Of a stretch of DNA of 64,000 nucleotides, positions 35,410 to 45,432 are shown piece by piece. Numbering within the stretch: the stretch's first letter is position 1; each line of letters begins with the position of its first letter. Below the pieces are notes generated by a model. That model ran no database searches. It saw only the letters and a list, made by a program, of their open reading frames with translations, and had not been told where the DNA came from. The translations under genes and the position numbers were made by a program. This DNA comes from Fibrella forsythiae (GTDB taxonomy: Bacteria; Bacteroidota; Bacteroidia; Cytophagales; Spirosomataceae). Location: positions 930,001 through 994,000 of the forward strand of contig NZ_JAFMYW010000001.1 in the NCBI RefSeq assembly GCF_017353175.1. Direction: 5' to 3'.

Positions 35410-36258
35410 ATGCGTCTACAATTCGAGAAAATAGAACCGGAGCCAGATAGCTCGTTTAAGGTGGTGCACCTGACCAGCCCGCAAACGTGTTGGGTATACT
35501 GGCATTATCACCCTGAATACGAGATCGTTTATATTCCTGAAGGAAACGGACGACGGCACGTTGGCCAGCATGTCTCGAACTATGAGGATGGCGAGTTGAT
35601 CTTCATCGGCCCCAACATTCCGCATCTGAATTTCAGCTACGACAAAGAAGGTGACTATGAAGAGGTAGTCGTTCAGCTGCGCGACGATTTTATGGGCGCA
35701 GAGTTTCTCAAGAAGCCTGAAATGGAGGCGGTTAAACGGCTGTTCAACCGCGCCAGTCAGGGGCTGGTTTTCGGCACGGAAACCAAACAACTTGTTGGTC
35801 CGCTACTGGTTCAACTGGCCAACCAAACCGGCTTCGATCGCCTGCTTTCCCTATTGAGCGTGTTTCAGAAATTAGGCCAGGCCACAGACGTACAGCCACT
35901 TCAGGCCGATGGCATTCAGTTCACCGTAGACCCGAAGGAAGAGCAGCGCATCAACCGGATCTACAGTTACGTGGCGGAACACCATGCGGAACCGATCGAC
36001 CTTCGCACGGTATCGGATTTGGCCAACCTGACGGTCCCTGCCTTCTGTCGCTACTTCAAACGCATGACCCACCTGACTTTCTCTGACTTCGTAAACGAGT
36101 ACCGCATAAACCAGGCACGCCGATTACTCCACACAGATCACACCATTGCCGCCATTAGCGCCGATGTAGGCTACACCAACCTGTCGCACTTTAACAAGAC
36201 GTTCAAATCAATTACCGGCCAAACGCCAACGGCCTATCGGAAAGGATTGCCGGGTTGA
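35410..36258 (+). CDS. AraC-family regulator with cupin sensor
   Basis: A protein of 282 residues. The N-terminal cupin domain (about 20-100: YWHYHPEYEIVYIPEGNG, FIGPNIPHLNF) probably binds a small sugar-like ligand. Two HTH motifs occupy about 180-280 (LRTVSDLANLTVPAFCRYFK; IAAISADVGYTNLSHFNKTF). It diverges from the MFS transporter gene and may regulate it. Confidence 0.88.
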   Translation: MRLQFEKIEPEPDSSFKVVHLTSPQTCWVYWHYHPEYEIVYIPEGNGRRHVGQHVSNYEDGELIFIGPNIPHLNFSYDKEGDYEEVVVQLRDDFMGAEFLKKPEMEAVKRLFNRASQGLVFGTETKQLVGPLLVQLANQTGFDRLLSLLSVFQKLGQATDVQPLQADGIQFTVDPKEEQRINRIYSYVAEHHAEPIDLRTVSDLANLTVPAFCRYFKRMTHLTFSDFVNEYRINQARRLLHTDHTIAAISADVGYTNLSHFNKTFKSITGQTPTAYRKGLPG

Positions 36259-36614
36259 CTTTTTTACGTAGATGAACAGCCTACGAGTCGATTAGCAGCC
36301 TTGAGGCAACGGAACCATATGCTTCAGGAAAGTCAATGTGCACACGGTCACCATGAGGTTGGCGATTCAGTATCGGGCTGGCCATTCGCAGTTCGGAGCG
36401 TTAGTCTAACTACCAACCAATCGCGAATTGGCAATACATTTAGTATTCATTTGCCTGGTCAACTTGTTTCCCGTTCGAGATTGCGGCCTCTCACTAAAAA
36501 CCAATGGCATAAAACCGAATCAGTTAAAAAGCTAGTTAGTTTTGGTAGAACACACCGAGAGCTCTAAGAAACAGCTATCGATGGAGGCCAGTAAAACAAT
36601 TATTTTCAATTAAA
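36259..36614. other. Gap upstream of the GAF kinase
   Basis: About 356 bases without a convincing gene. A short open frame at 36301-36567 contains GNTFSIHLPGQ, which resembles the end of a histidine kinase (compare GSTFSVYLPG at the end of the next gene). It may be a small remnant of a kinase copy. TTATTTTCAATTAAAATGG lies directly before the next start. Confidence 0.4.
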
Positions 36615-37913
36615 ATGGCTTTCTACTACATGGCTCAATCAGACATTGATTTTGGAAAGGACATTGAACGGGTGATGAGAATCCCTCTGATCACCACGCT
36701 ACTCGATGTGGTTTGTCAGACAACAGGTATGGGATTTGCCGCTGTGGCCCGTGTAACAGAAGACAAATGGATTGCCTGTAGCGTACGCGATGATATCCAG
36801 TTTGGGTTGGTGCCAGGTGACGAGCTTCTGATAGCAACAACCATTTGTAACGAGATCCGCGATAACCAACAACCCGTAATCATTGATAATGTGCAGGCAA
36901 ACGAAGCATTTCGTAACCATCATACGCCAAAGATGTATGGGTTTCAGAGTTACATTTCGTTTCCCATTGTGCTGAAAACAGGCGAGTTTTTTGGTACGCT
37001 TTGCGCCATTGACCCCAGTCCTATCCAGCTTAACAACGCTAAGACAGTGGGCATGTTCACGTTATTTGCTGACCTGATTTCTATGCATCTACAACAGTCA
37101 GAACTACTTGAACAAACCATAGATCAAGCCGATACGCTAGCGCAGCAAGTTCAGGAACGCACCAGCGAATTGCGGGAGTCGGTTTACTACCTACAACGTT
37201 CGAACCAAAATCTGCAACAATTCGCCCAGATCGCCAGCCACGACCTACAAGAGCCCTTACGTAAAATACAGTCGTTCGGTGATATCCTTCAAGCCAAATG
37301 GGGAACTCAATTGGGAGACGATGTCGATCTGCTTATGCGGATGCAGCAGGCAGCGAAACGAATGTCTTCGCTAATCAAGGATCTGTTGGTTTATTCTCGG
37401 ATCTTGACCCGTCAGGAAGACCCGGCGTCGATCTCATTAAATCAGGTAGTAGCTGATGTATTAAAAATGCTGGAAATTAACATTTCCGAAGCCAATGCGC
37501 AGGTAACTGTTACGGCTCTACCGGTGGTGCAGGGTGACAGCAAACAGCTAGAGCAACTTTTCCAAAATCTGCTCAGTAACGCGTTGAAGTTTCGCCGGAA
37601 AGGCATTCCATCACAAATTACAGTTGGTTCCCAACCGATATCGGCAGCTGACTTGCCCGACTTAATTAAACCGATTAAAAAGGTAGCGATGTATCACCGG
37701 GTTCAGGTGAGTGATAACGGCATTGGTTTCGATGGAAAGTACGTGGATCGTATGTTTCAGGTGTTTCAACGTTTACACAGCAAAAACGAGTTTACCGGTA
37801 CGGGTATCGGACTGGCTATTTGCGAGAAAGTGGTGAATAATCATGGGGGCATCATCACGGCCACCAGCCAACCGGGTAGTGGCAGCACATTCAGCGTTTA
37901 TCTGCCCGGCTGA
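36615..37913 (+). CDS. GAF-domain sensor histidine kinase
   Basis: A protein of 432 residues with no membrane segment. The GAF domain covers about 25-165 (FAAVARVTEDKWIACSV; FISF-like SYISFPIVLKTGEFFGTLCAID). A coiled coil (about 170-205) leads to HisKA with the phospho-acceptor in ASHDLQEPLRKI. The HATPase has NLLSNALKFR, VSDNGIGFD and GTGIGLAICEKV. The type is phytochrome-like; no bilin-binding Cys is evident. No response regulator is adjacent. Confidence 0.9.
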   Translation: MAFYYMAQSDIDFGKDIERVMRIPLITTLLDVVCQTTGMGFAAVARVTEDKWIACSVRDDIQFGLVPGDELLIATTICNEIRDNQQPVIIDNVQANEAFRNHHTPKMYGFQSYISFPIVLKTGEFFGTLCAIDPSPIQLNNAKTVGMFTLFADLISMHLQQSELLEQTIDQADTLAQQVQERTSELRESVYYLQRSNQNLQQFAQIASHDLQEPLRKIQSFGDILQAKWGTQLGDDVDLLMRMQQAAKRMSSLIKDLLVYSRILTRQEDPASISLNQVVADVLKMLEINISEANAQVTVTALPVVQGDSKQLEQLFQNLLSNALKFRRKGIPSQITVGSQPISAADLPDLIKPIKKVAMYHRVQVSDNGIGFDGKYVDRMFQVFQRLHSKNEFTGTGIGLAICEKVVNNHGGIITATSQPGSGSTFSVYLPG

Positions 37914-37928
37914 GGTGGGAGGTGCTTT

Positions 37929-38618
37929 TCACTTTTGCATACTAATCCGGGCGTTTTCCTGCTGACCTGACTGCACCATACCCTCGTGGACGTATCCTTT
38001 GTTCGTTCCGCAGCGCACCAAATAGTAACTGCCCACCTTTTTTAGCGGTGTAATCTGTTCGCCGGGTAAGACGATATGAAGGCGACGTGACCGGAAATCA
38101 GCCTTCCGAAATAAGGGTGCATACGCCACCAATGCCAGGTTCTCGGGCCTTACAAGTTCCTCCGTTGACCCAGCCCCGTTGTTCGATTCCATCAGTCGAC
38201 GGCGGCCTTTGGCAAGGGCTGCTTTTGTCTGTTCCTCGCTCGACTGTAAAAAACGCCTGACCGATTGGTGAACAGCCGACTGTCCATAATCGGGGTTTTG
38301 CTGCTCCAGTTTGTCCAGGTACGTATGCAATCTGCTCTGGAGCGCAGTATAAGCCGATGGGTCAACAACAGACAGTTCATTCAGCAGCTTACCCTCACTC
38401 AGCAATTGTTTTTGCAGCATACGTACCTGTTCCTGATACGGTGTTTCTGCCGGTTGCGGCTCGAAGAAGTTCGTAGCCCGGATCGGGTCAACGGGCAGAT
38501 TCCCTTCATATGCCTGCGCACACACAGGCAATTCCGCCAACAACACCAGCCCTGTAACGACCAGTAACCTGGCGAAACGCGCCATCTGCTTCGGGTGATT
38601 GATTTGCATTTGGCTCAT
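37929..38618 (-). CDS. Exported protein with C-terminal SH3-like domain
   Basis: A protein of 229 residues with a signal peptide ending PVCAQA. The middle is helical (EQVRMLQKQLLSEGKLLNEL). The C-terminal part (about 165-225, LHIVLPGEQITPLKKVGSYYLVRCGTNKGYVHEGMV in part) looks like a bacterial SH3 domain for binding cell wall or ligand. Its start overlaps the MFP gene by 4 bases, so it belongs to the efflux operon. Confidence 0.75.
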   Translation of the reverse strand: MSQMQINHPKQMARFARLLVVTGLVLLAELPVCAQAYEGNLPVDPIRATNFFEPQPAETPYQEQVRMLQKQLLSEGKLLNELSVVDPSAYTALQSRLHTYLDKLEQQNPDYGQSAVHQSVRRFLQSSEEQTKAALAKGRRRLMESNNGAGSTEELVRPENLALVAYAPLFRKADFRSRRLHIVLPGEQITPLKKVGSYYLVRCGTNKGYVHEGMVQSGQQENARISMQK

Positions 38619-39757
38619 TTTCGTGTGGCTACCGTGACTGCCTGACCATCCCGAATCTCTTCCGATGCCGTTCTGACAATGGTCACGCCCGGTTGCAGAT
38701 CGCCAAACACCTCGACCAGACTGTCCAGCACGTTACCTTTCTGCACTGCCACCCATTGTACCCGGTTGTCGCGCACACGGATCACAAACATCTTCTCACT
38801 GGAACTGACTACCGCTGTGGTGGGTACAAACAACGTGTGAGCCGACCGCTCTACGGGTAGTGTTACCTCGGCATACATGCCTGATTTCAGCTCGTGCGTT
38901 GCGTTGGTGACGTCGAACTCAGCCATCATGGCGCGGTTGGCTTCGATCAGGCTTTCGGCCGAACGGGCCAGCCGGGCGTTAAAACGGCGTTCGGGAATGG
39001 CGTTGACGGTGAACGAAACGGCGCTTTTTGTTTGCAATTGATTGGCGAACGTTTCAGGAATTGCCACCGTCAGGCGCAGTGTACGGCTATCTTCCAGCAC
39101 GAATAAGGGCTTGTTACCATCGCCAGCGCCAACCAGCGCGCCGGGACTGATATTCCGTTCAGTCACCAATCCGTCAAACGGGGCCGTAATGGTCAGGTAC
39201 TGCCGCAATTCTGTTTTCGCCTGGTAGTTGGACCGCGCCGCCTGCACCGTACCACGCGCTACGGCGACCATGGCGCTGTCGGCCTGCATTTTCGCCTCGG
39301 CCTGATCAATTTCCTGCAACGATACAGCCCCGGCAGTTTTAGCCGTTTGCACCAGTCGCTGATACGTCAGTCGGCTGGCACGGGCGCGGGTTGTTTGCTC
39401 TACCAGCGTCGCCTGCTGCGCCTGTAGCTGCGCCTGCGCCTGACTTAACTCGGAGAGTACTTCCGGCGCTTCGAGGCGGGCCAATACCTGCCCTTTCCGA
39501 ACGGCCGTTCCCCGATCAACGGAAATGTCGCGGACGTAGCCTTTGACTTTGGCGTAGATGTTCACCCTATTCCAGGGTTTCAGTTCGCCGGGAAGGGTTA
39601 CCCGTTTGCTGGGCTGCAACGATTGCACCGAGGCCGTGGCAACTGACGTTACTTCAGGCTCTTTTTTAGCCGTTTTATCGTCGCTCACCGCCGACGTGCA
39701 GGACGCAAACCCGATGGCGATGCAGACTGGGCCGACTAGTTTCAGATACGATTTCAT
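38615..39757 (-). CDS. RND efflux membrane-fusion (periplasmic adaptor) protein
   Basis: A protein of 380 residues. The signal peptide has FASCTSAV (lipobox). It shows the barrel-sandwich hybrid and coiled-coil hairpin pattern (YAKVKGYVRDISVDRGTAVRKGQVLARLEAPE; QAQAQLQAQQATLVEQTTRARA in part) of AcrA/HlyD adaptors. It links the RND pump to the TolC-type channel. It overlaps both neighbours by 4 bases. Confidence 0.92.
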   Translation of the reverse strand: MKSYLKLVGPVCIAIGFASCTSAVSDDKTAKKEPEVTSVATASVQSLQPSKRVTLPGELKPWNRVNIYAKVKGYVRDISVDRGTAVRKGQVLARLEAPEVLSELSQAQAQLQAQQATLVEQTTRARASRLTYQRLVQTAKTAGAVSLQEIDQAEAKMQADSAMVAVARGTVQAARSNYQAKTELRQYLTITAPFDGLVTERNISPGALVGAGDGNKPLFVLEDSRTLRLTVAIPETFANQLQTKSAVSFTVNAIPERRFNARLARSAESLIEANRAMMAEFDVTNATHELKSGMYAEVTLPVERSAHTLFVPTTAVVSSSEKMFVIRVRDNRVQWVAVQKGNVLDSLVEVFGDLQPGVTIVRTASEEIRDGQAVTVATRK

Positions 39758-42700
39758 AAGGAAGCAGAAGACAACGAGGGTTGAAAGAATTGACTCTCCG
39801 GATCTTCCGGATCGAGTGATACCGACTGGAGCGTCGCTTTTGTCTGGAACAGCGTGAACACACAGGGCAAAATCAGCAGGGCGGCCAGCGTTGAGGCGAT
39901 CAGCCCGCCAATGACGGCCTGACCAAGCGGCGCGATCTGGTCACCGCCCTCGCCCATGCCCGACGCCATCGGCACCATCCCCGCAATCATGGCGATGGTG
40001 GTCATCAGGATCGGGCGAATCCGACTGTTGGCGGCCATGACCACGGCCCGGTGCGTATCGCCCATTTCTTTGCGTAGATTCTCGGCGTTGGTGACCATCA
40101 GAATGGCATTGGCGACCGATACCCCCACCGACATGATCAGGCCCATGTACGATTGCAGGTTGAGCGTTGCCCCGCAGGCCAGCAACATCAGCAAGGCCCC
40201 TGCCACCACCGCCGGAATAGCCGCCAGAATCACCAGAGAGAGTTTAAACGATTGGTAATTCGCCGCCAGCAGCAGGAAAATAATGATGATGGCCACGAGC
40301 AACCCCGTTTGCAGGCTACCCAGCGTATCGCCAAGCAGTCGGGTTTGGCCGCGCATCTCGACCAGCACGCCACGGGGTGGATCGCCAGCATCTTTGATCG
40401 CCTGCATCACTGCTTTCTGGGCCGAACCGAGGTCTTTTTTCTGCAGATTCGCCGTGATGGTCACCAGCCGGTTTGGCCCAACGCGATCATATTCACCGGC
40501 GGTGGTTCCTTCCGAAAATGTGGCTACGTCAGACAGCAGGGGCGACAGGCCGCCACTCTTCAGCGGAATATTACCGATGTCGTTGGCCGTTTGCATCTGA
40601 TATTCGGGAATCTGTACCTGCACCTGATAGGCCAAGCCTTTCGACTCATCAAGCCAGAGGTTCTTATCCGTAAATCGACTCGACGAGGTCGCGGCCACCA
40701 TTGACCGGGCTATCTGCGTGGAAGTGACTCCCAGTTGGCCCGCCCGCTCACGGTTGAGGTTTACGTTCAGAATCGGGTACGCCAGCGGCTGCGCCACCTG
40801 CACATCGCGCAGGTACGTTATCCGGGCCATCTGGTCTTTGATCTTATTGGCAAACCGGCCCGCCTCGCGCAGGTCTTTGGCCGCCACTGTTACTTCGATA
40901 GGCGTAGCTGACCCCTGACTCATGATCTTGTCGACCAGTTCGATTGGCTCGAAGGAGATGCGGGCAGCAGGCAGTGCATGGGCAATTTTTCCGCGCAACT
41001 GCTCTTTCAGATCATCCATGCGCACCGGGTGATCTTCGCGCAGCGACACCTGCAACACAGCCTCGTGTGGGCCGCTATTGAACACAAAAATGTTGGACGT
41101 ACCATAACTGGATGGGACCGTGCCGACGTAGGCTGACGATATGTCGACGTTATCGGGACCCACTTCCGCTTTGATAATATCGAGCACCTTCAGGGTGGCC
41201 ATTTCGGTACGCTCTACCCGCGTGCCATCGGGAATACGAAGCCGAAGCTGAAACTGGTGGCTGTTGGCGTGGGGCAGAATATCGGTGCCGATGACCGTAA
41301 AGCACAGGCCAATGAGCGCAACAGAAACCACCAGATAACTGCCCACGACCAATCCACGACGGTTGATCAGCTTCTCCAACAAGCCAGCATAGCGTTGTTT
41401 GAACTTCTCGAAACCCGTCGGATTCGCCGCTGGATGGGCTGTTTCGTCAATCATGGCGTGGCGTTCCTGCGCGTCGAGCGCCAGCGTTGGGGCTTCGTGG
41501 GCAGGATGACTTTTCAGGAGCCAGTTGGCCAATACCGGCACAAAGGTTTGCGACAATAAAAACGAGGCAATCATGGCAAACCCAACCGATAACGATAGCG
41601 GCAGGAACATGGACCGGGGAACACCACTCATCACGAAGGCAGGCGCAAACACAGCCAGAATAGCCAGCAGAATCAGAAATTCGGGGAAAGCGATTTCCTT
41701 GCAGGCATCCCAGATCGCAACGGCTTTGGGCTTGCCCGTTTCCAGATGCTGGTGAATATTTTCGATCGATACCGTGGCCTGGTCTACCAGAATACCAATC
41801 GCCAGCGCCAGGCCCGACAGGGTCATGATGTTGATCGTTTGCCCAAACAGGTTAAGCAGGATTACCGCCGACAGAATGGAGATCGGGATGGTCAGCACCA
41901 CGATGATCACGCTGCGCCAGTCGCGGAGGAACAGAAGTACCATCAGTCCGGTCAGCACCGCCCCCAGAATCCCTTCTGTCACCAGGCTTTTCAGGGCGTT
42001 GGTCACGTAGACCGACTGGTCGAATTCGTAGGAGATTTTCACATCGTCCGGCACCGCGTTTTGCAGTTCGGGCATGGCCTTACGGATGTTGTTCACCACA
42101 TCCAGCGTTGACGCGTCGGCTTTTTTCACCACCGGGATATACACCGCCCGACGACCATTGACGAGTGCGTAACTCACCGTTACGTCGGCCCCATCTTCAA
42201 CCGTACCAATATCGCGCACAAACACGGTTGGGCCCGACCCCACGCGGATGGGTATGTTCAGAAAATCTTCGGGGCGTTTTACCAGCGAGTTCACTGGCGT
42301 CATCATCGTTTTATCACCGATTCGAATGTTCCCGGCAGGCGACGGCTGGTTGTTGGTGATGATGGATTTGATGACCTCTTCCGGCGTGAGCTGGTAGCTG
42401 CGAACCAGTTGCGGATTCACCTTGATCACAATGGTCCGCTGGTTTCCCCCAAACGGCGGCGGACTGGAGACACCCTCGATACGCGAAAACATGGGACGTA
42501 CCCGCGCCGACGCAAAATCCTGAATTTCATTCAGCGACCGCGACGGACTTTCAAACACCAGTTGGCCAACCGGCACCGAACTGGCATCGAACCGGACCAC
42601 CTGAGGTGGCACCGTTCCGTCGGGCATGTAGGCTTTGGCACGCGACACATTGTTGGCCACCTCGGCGGCGGCCTGCGCCATATCGGTACCGGGATAGAAC

Positions 42701-42984
42701 TGTAACTTGATGAGCGACAGCCCCTGGATGGTTTTCACCTCGATGTCACGGATACCCGACACGTACAGAAAGTGGTCCTGGTAGCGCGTGGCGATGAAAC
42801 CGTCCATCTGGTCGGGGGCCATACCGCCGTAGGGCTGCACCACGTAGATCGTCGGCAAATCGAGGCTCGGGAAAATATCGACCGGGATTTTAAACAGCGA
42901 CATGACGGCGAAAAACAGGATCGCGATAACGCCGACAAGCACCGAAATGGGGTTCCGCAGGGCGGAGCGAATGAGTTGATTCAT
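39754..42984 (-). CDS. RND-family efflux permease (AcrB/MdtB type)
   Basis: A protein of 1076 residues with the 12-segment RND layout: first membrane segment SVLVGVIAILFFAVMSLF, a large porter domain, IGILVDQATVSIENIHQHLE (proton-relay Asp region) and a second half with LSDVATFSEGTTAGEYDRVGPNR and the terminal membrane bundle. It exports drugs, metals or lipids using the proton gradient. Substrate specificity cannot be read from the sequence. Confidence 0.92.
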   Translation of the reverse strand: MNQLIRSALRNPISVLVGVIAILFFAVMSLFKIPVDIFPSLDLPTIYVVQPYGGMAPDQMDGFIATRYQDHFLYVSGIRDIEVKTIQGLSLIKLQFYPGTDMAQAAAEVANNVSRAKAYMPDGTVPPQVVRFDASSVPVGQLVFESPSRSLNEIQDFASARVRPMFSRIEGVSSPPPFGGNQRTIVIKVNPQLVRSYQLTPEEVIKSIITNNQPSPAGNIRIGDKTMMTPVNSLVKRPEDFLNIPIRVGSGPTVFVRDIGTVEDGADVTVSYALVNGRRAVYIPVVKKADASTLDVVNNIRKAMPELQNAVPDDVKISYEFDQSVYVTNALKSLVTEGILGAVLTGLMVLLFLRDWRSVIIVVLTIPISILSAVILLNLFGQTINIMTLSGLALAIGILVDQATVSIENIHQHLETGKPKAVAIWDACKEIAFPEFLILLAILAVFAPAFVMSGVPRSMFLPLSLSVGFAMIASFLLSQTFVPVLANWLLKSHPAHEAPTLALDAQERHAMIDETAHPAANPTGFEKFKQRYAGLLEKLINRRGLVVGSYLVVSVALIGLCFTVIGTDILPHANSHQFQLRLRIPDGTRVERTEMATLKVLDIIKAEVGPDNVDISSAYVGTVPSSYGTSNIFVFNSGPHEAVLQVSLREDHPVRMDDLKEQLRGKIAHALPAARISFEPIELVDKIMSQGSATPIEVTVAAKDLREAGRFANKIKDQMARITYLRDVQVAQPLAYPILNVNLNRERAGQLGVTSTQIARSMVAATSSSRFTDKNLWLDESKGLAYQVQVQIPEYQMQTANDIGNIPLKSGGLSPLLSDVATFSEGTTAGEYDRVGPNRLVTITANLQKKDLGSAQKAVMQAIKDAGDPPRGVLVEMRGQTRLLGDTLGSLQTGLLVAIIIIFLLLAANYQSFKLSLVILAAIPAVVAGALLMLLACGATLNLQSYMGLIMSVGVSVANAILMVTNAENLRKEMGDTHRAVVMAANSRIRPILMTTIAMIAGMVPMASGMGEGGDQIAPLGQAVIGGLIASTLAALLILPCVFTLFQTKATLQSVSLDPEDPESQFFQPSLSSASL

Positions 42985-42993
42985 GATAACCAG

Positions 42994-44415
42994 TTAGTTA
43001 GCCTGATTCGTGAATAAAGACAGATCACCTTCGGCAGCAGCCTTCAACAGCAGGTAGCGCCACACATTGCTCGCAGCAACGTACCCATCCACCTCGGCGC
43101 GGTTGAGCGTCAGCACGCTTTGCAGTAAGGTGGGTAAATCGGTCAGGCCACTTTGGTAGCGGGCGTTTGCCTGATTGTAGGCCTGCCGGGCGGCCTGCAG
43201 TTGAATGGGCGTTTGGCGGGCCTGCTCCAACGCCACCTGATATTGCAGGTCGGCTTCCTGCAACTGGCGATTGACACGGAGTTGCTGCTCGTTGAACAGT
43301 TGTCGGAAACGCTCGACCTGATACTGGTCGCCTTGATAATCCTGCTTTACACGCAGTATGTTGGTCAGATTCCAGCGGGCCACCACGCCGAAGAGATAAT
43401 TATAGGCCTGGTACCCAAAGCCCATCGCCAGATTGGGCCGGTACACATCGCCCTGATTGGCAAAGCCCGACCCCCGCGCCCAGCCCGACCCCAGCAGCGA
43501 GATCGTGGGGAACATGGTCCGTTGCGTAGCCAGACTGCGAGCCGATGATAGGGTAATCTGAGATTGAAACAGACGCAGCACCGGATTTTTCGCCGAGACA
43601 GAGTCCGTGCCAGACGGATGAGTTGGCAGTTTAGAGTAAAAGCCCAGGCTGTCAACCTGCATGCCGGGTTGCAACTGCCCCGTGAACTCCGACAGCCGGA
43701 GCCGCTGCACCCGCTCATTCTGCTGACTTTCCAGCAGGAGCAACCGCGCCCGAACGGCCTCGGCACCGGCCAGCGAACTATCGACCCCCGCCCGCATACC
43801 CGACCGAACGCCCGAGTCAACCACGCGTTTGAACGTTTGGGCACGTTCCAGGTTCCGCTCCTGAATCTGCACCAGTTTCTGGTTGATCAGCAGCAGCAGA
43901 TAAGCGTCGATGGTACGTACCTGATGCTGAAACAGCTCGTTTTCGTAGTCGGCCTGAGCACGTTGCACCTCGGCCCTGGCCAGCGACACATTCGCTTTGA
44001 TACGCCCGAAAGTGATGGCCCGCCATTCAATGACGGCACTGGTATAACTGCCGGGCGCAGGCTGGTAATAGTTCTGCGACCGGATACCCCCCGACGTAGA
44101 AATGGCCGTTCCTTCGTTCGGGAAAAAAGACCCGTTCACGGCGTTACTGGTCGAATAGGTGTATTGGTCCTGCACAATCAGGCTGGGCAGAAACTCAATA
44201 CGTGCTCCTTTCAGGCGGCTTTGGCTACTGCTGATTTCGGCCTGTTTAGCGCGCAGAAACGGATACTGCCGAACACTCTGCTCCAGCACCTGGTTCAGCG
44301 TTATCGATTGCCCGCAGGCAGGCATCGCTAGTACGCCCATCCCCACGAGCAACGGTCCGATTGCTGATTGCCGACCGAAGCGACATACGCGACGTAAGTG
44401 ATTCATCAGAAACAA
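42994..44415 (-). CDS. TolC-family outer-membrane channel
   Basis: A protein of 473 residues with a signal peptide ending MPACGQS. Two outer-membrane-efflux repeats are visible, with long helices (LARAEVQRAQADYENELFQHQVRTIDAYLLLL in part; QARQTPIQLQAARQAYNQANARYQSGLTDLPTLL in part). It is the first gene of the efflux operon on the minus strand, 9 bases before the RND gene. A dispersed motif copy overlaps its start region (44416). Confidence 0.9.
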   Translation of the reverse strand: MFLMNHLRRVCRFGRQSAIGPLLVGMGVLAMPACGQSITLNQVLEQSVRQYPFLRAKQAEISSSQSRLKGARIEFLPSLIVQDQYTYSTSNAVNGSFFPNEGTAISTSGGIRSQNYYQPAPGSYTSAVIEWRAITFGRIKANVSLARAEVQRAQADYENELFQHQVRTIDAYLLLLINQKLVQIQERNLERAQTFKRVVDSGVRSGMRAGVDSSLAGAEAVRARLLLLESQQNERVQRLRLSEFTGQLQPGMQVDSLGFYSKLPTHPSGTDSVSAKNPVLRLFQSQITLSSARSLATQRTMFPTISLLGSGWARGSGFANQGDVYRPNLAMGFGYQAYNYLFGVVARWNLTNILRVKQDYQGDQYQVERFRQLFNEQQLRVNRQLQEADLQYQVALEQARQTPIQLQAARQAYNQANARYQSGLTDLPTLLQSVLTLNRAEVDGYVAASNVWRYLLLKAAAEGDLSLFTNQAN

Positions 44416-44597
44416 CGTACCCGGCTTTGGTCTGGCTCACGGATACCTGTCGACAAAACACGAAGTCAATTCTGGAAACATTTGGGAAAGCCGCTGCCAG
44501 TGAAGGCATCGGGGTACTTTTCCGGCGAAATAATGGGGATCGGGGCGGCGAACCGGCGTAGTCGGAATGCCTGACTCGCAACGCAGCCTAACACCAA

Positions 44598-44641
44598 AAC
44601 TGCTTCCCAACGCCATGCATACACAGCGTCAGGAAGCAGTT
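44598..44641 (-). terminator. Hairpin after the DUF2911 gene
   Basis: AACTGCTTCC (44598-44607) pairs with GGAAGCAGTT (44632-44641). There is no T-run, so it may act in mRNA decay or weak termination. Confidence 0.5.
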
Positions 44642-44664
44642 GAACGAACAGTAGATTGCAGCGC

Positions 44665-45237
44665 CTACAGGCCCACTGGCACGGCTATCATCGTAGTATC
44701 CCAACCCATATACATCGTAGCGGTTTGGGCATCTTTTTTGGCAAACTGGATCGAGAAGTTCTCGATTGGCGTGTCTGCTTTCTGTACAGGTACGTTCACG
44801 CGGAGCACGTCGAGCGCCTGGTTGTAGCTGTAGGCACCCCACTGGTCGAGGTCAGTGCTGAGAATGATTGTCCACTCGGTTTCGTTCGGAATGGTCAGCA
44901 ACGCGTAACTCCCGGCTGGAATTTTCTTGCCCCCAATCGTTACGTCCTGATAGAATTTGACCTCTGGCGCTTCGTTCGCACCGGCCCGCCACACCTTACC
45001 GTAGGGAACCAGCTTGCCAAATACCTCACGCCCATTCTTCGCGGGGCGAGTGTAGGTGACGCGGGCAGCCAGCTTGTCGTTACCCACTTTGGCGGGGGCA
45101 AACTTGCGATCATGTGCGTAATCGTCCGGGTAATAGGCCATATCCATGGGTGATTTATCGAGCGCACGAAAGGATTGGGCCGATGCCCCGGTCAGGACCA
45201 GCAGGAACAAGCCAAAAAGTAGAACAGTCTGTTTCAT
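44665..45237 (-). CDS. DUF2911-domain exported protein
   Basis: 190 residues from the ATG at 45237. The signal peptide ends LTGASAQS. The domain has ARVTYTRPAKNGREVFGKLVPYGKVWRAGANEA (in part) and PAGSYALLTIP, typical of DUF2911, which is widespread in Bacteroidota with unknown function. It is monocistronic with its own promoter box. Confidence 0.88.
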   Translation of the reverse strand: MKQTVLLFGLFLLVLTGASAQSFRALDKSPMDMAYYPDDYAHDRKFAPAKVGNDKLAARVTYTRPAKNGREVFGKLVPYGKVWRAGANEAPEVKFYQDVTIGGKKIPAGSYALLTIPNETEWTIILSTDLDQWGAYSYNQALDVLRVNVPVQKADTPIENFSIQFAKKDAQTATMYMGWDTTMIAVPVGL

Positions 45238-45265
45238 GTTTGTTTTCAGTGACTTAACTAACGTG

Positions 45266-45273
45266 CAAAAGTA
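45266..45273 (-). promoter_or_regulatory. -7 box (TACTTTTG) of the DUF2911 gene
   Basis: TACTTTTG on the minus strand fits TAnnTTTG, 28 bases before the ATG. Confidence 0.6.
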
Positions 45274-45432
45274 GCTTATTCCAAACCAATCGACTACCAA
45301 CCCTGGTGGATTACCGGCCCTATAACGGGATGAAATAGTACGAACGGCCCGCCTGAAAGTAGAATGTAGCTAAATGCTGTTTTTCAGCTTCGAGTGGCAC
45401 AAGCTGCGCTACATTCCATTCGTCAATCCCGC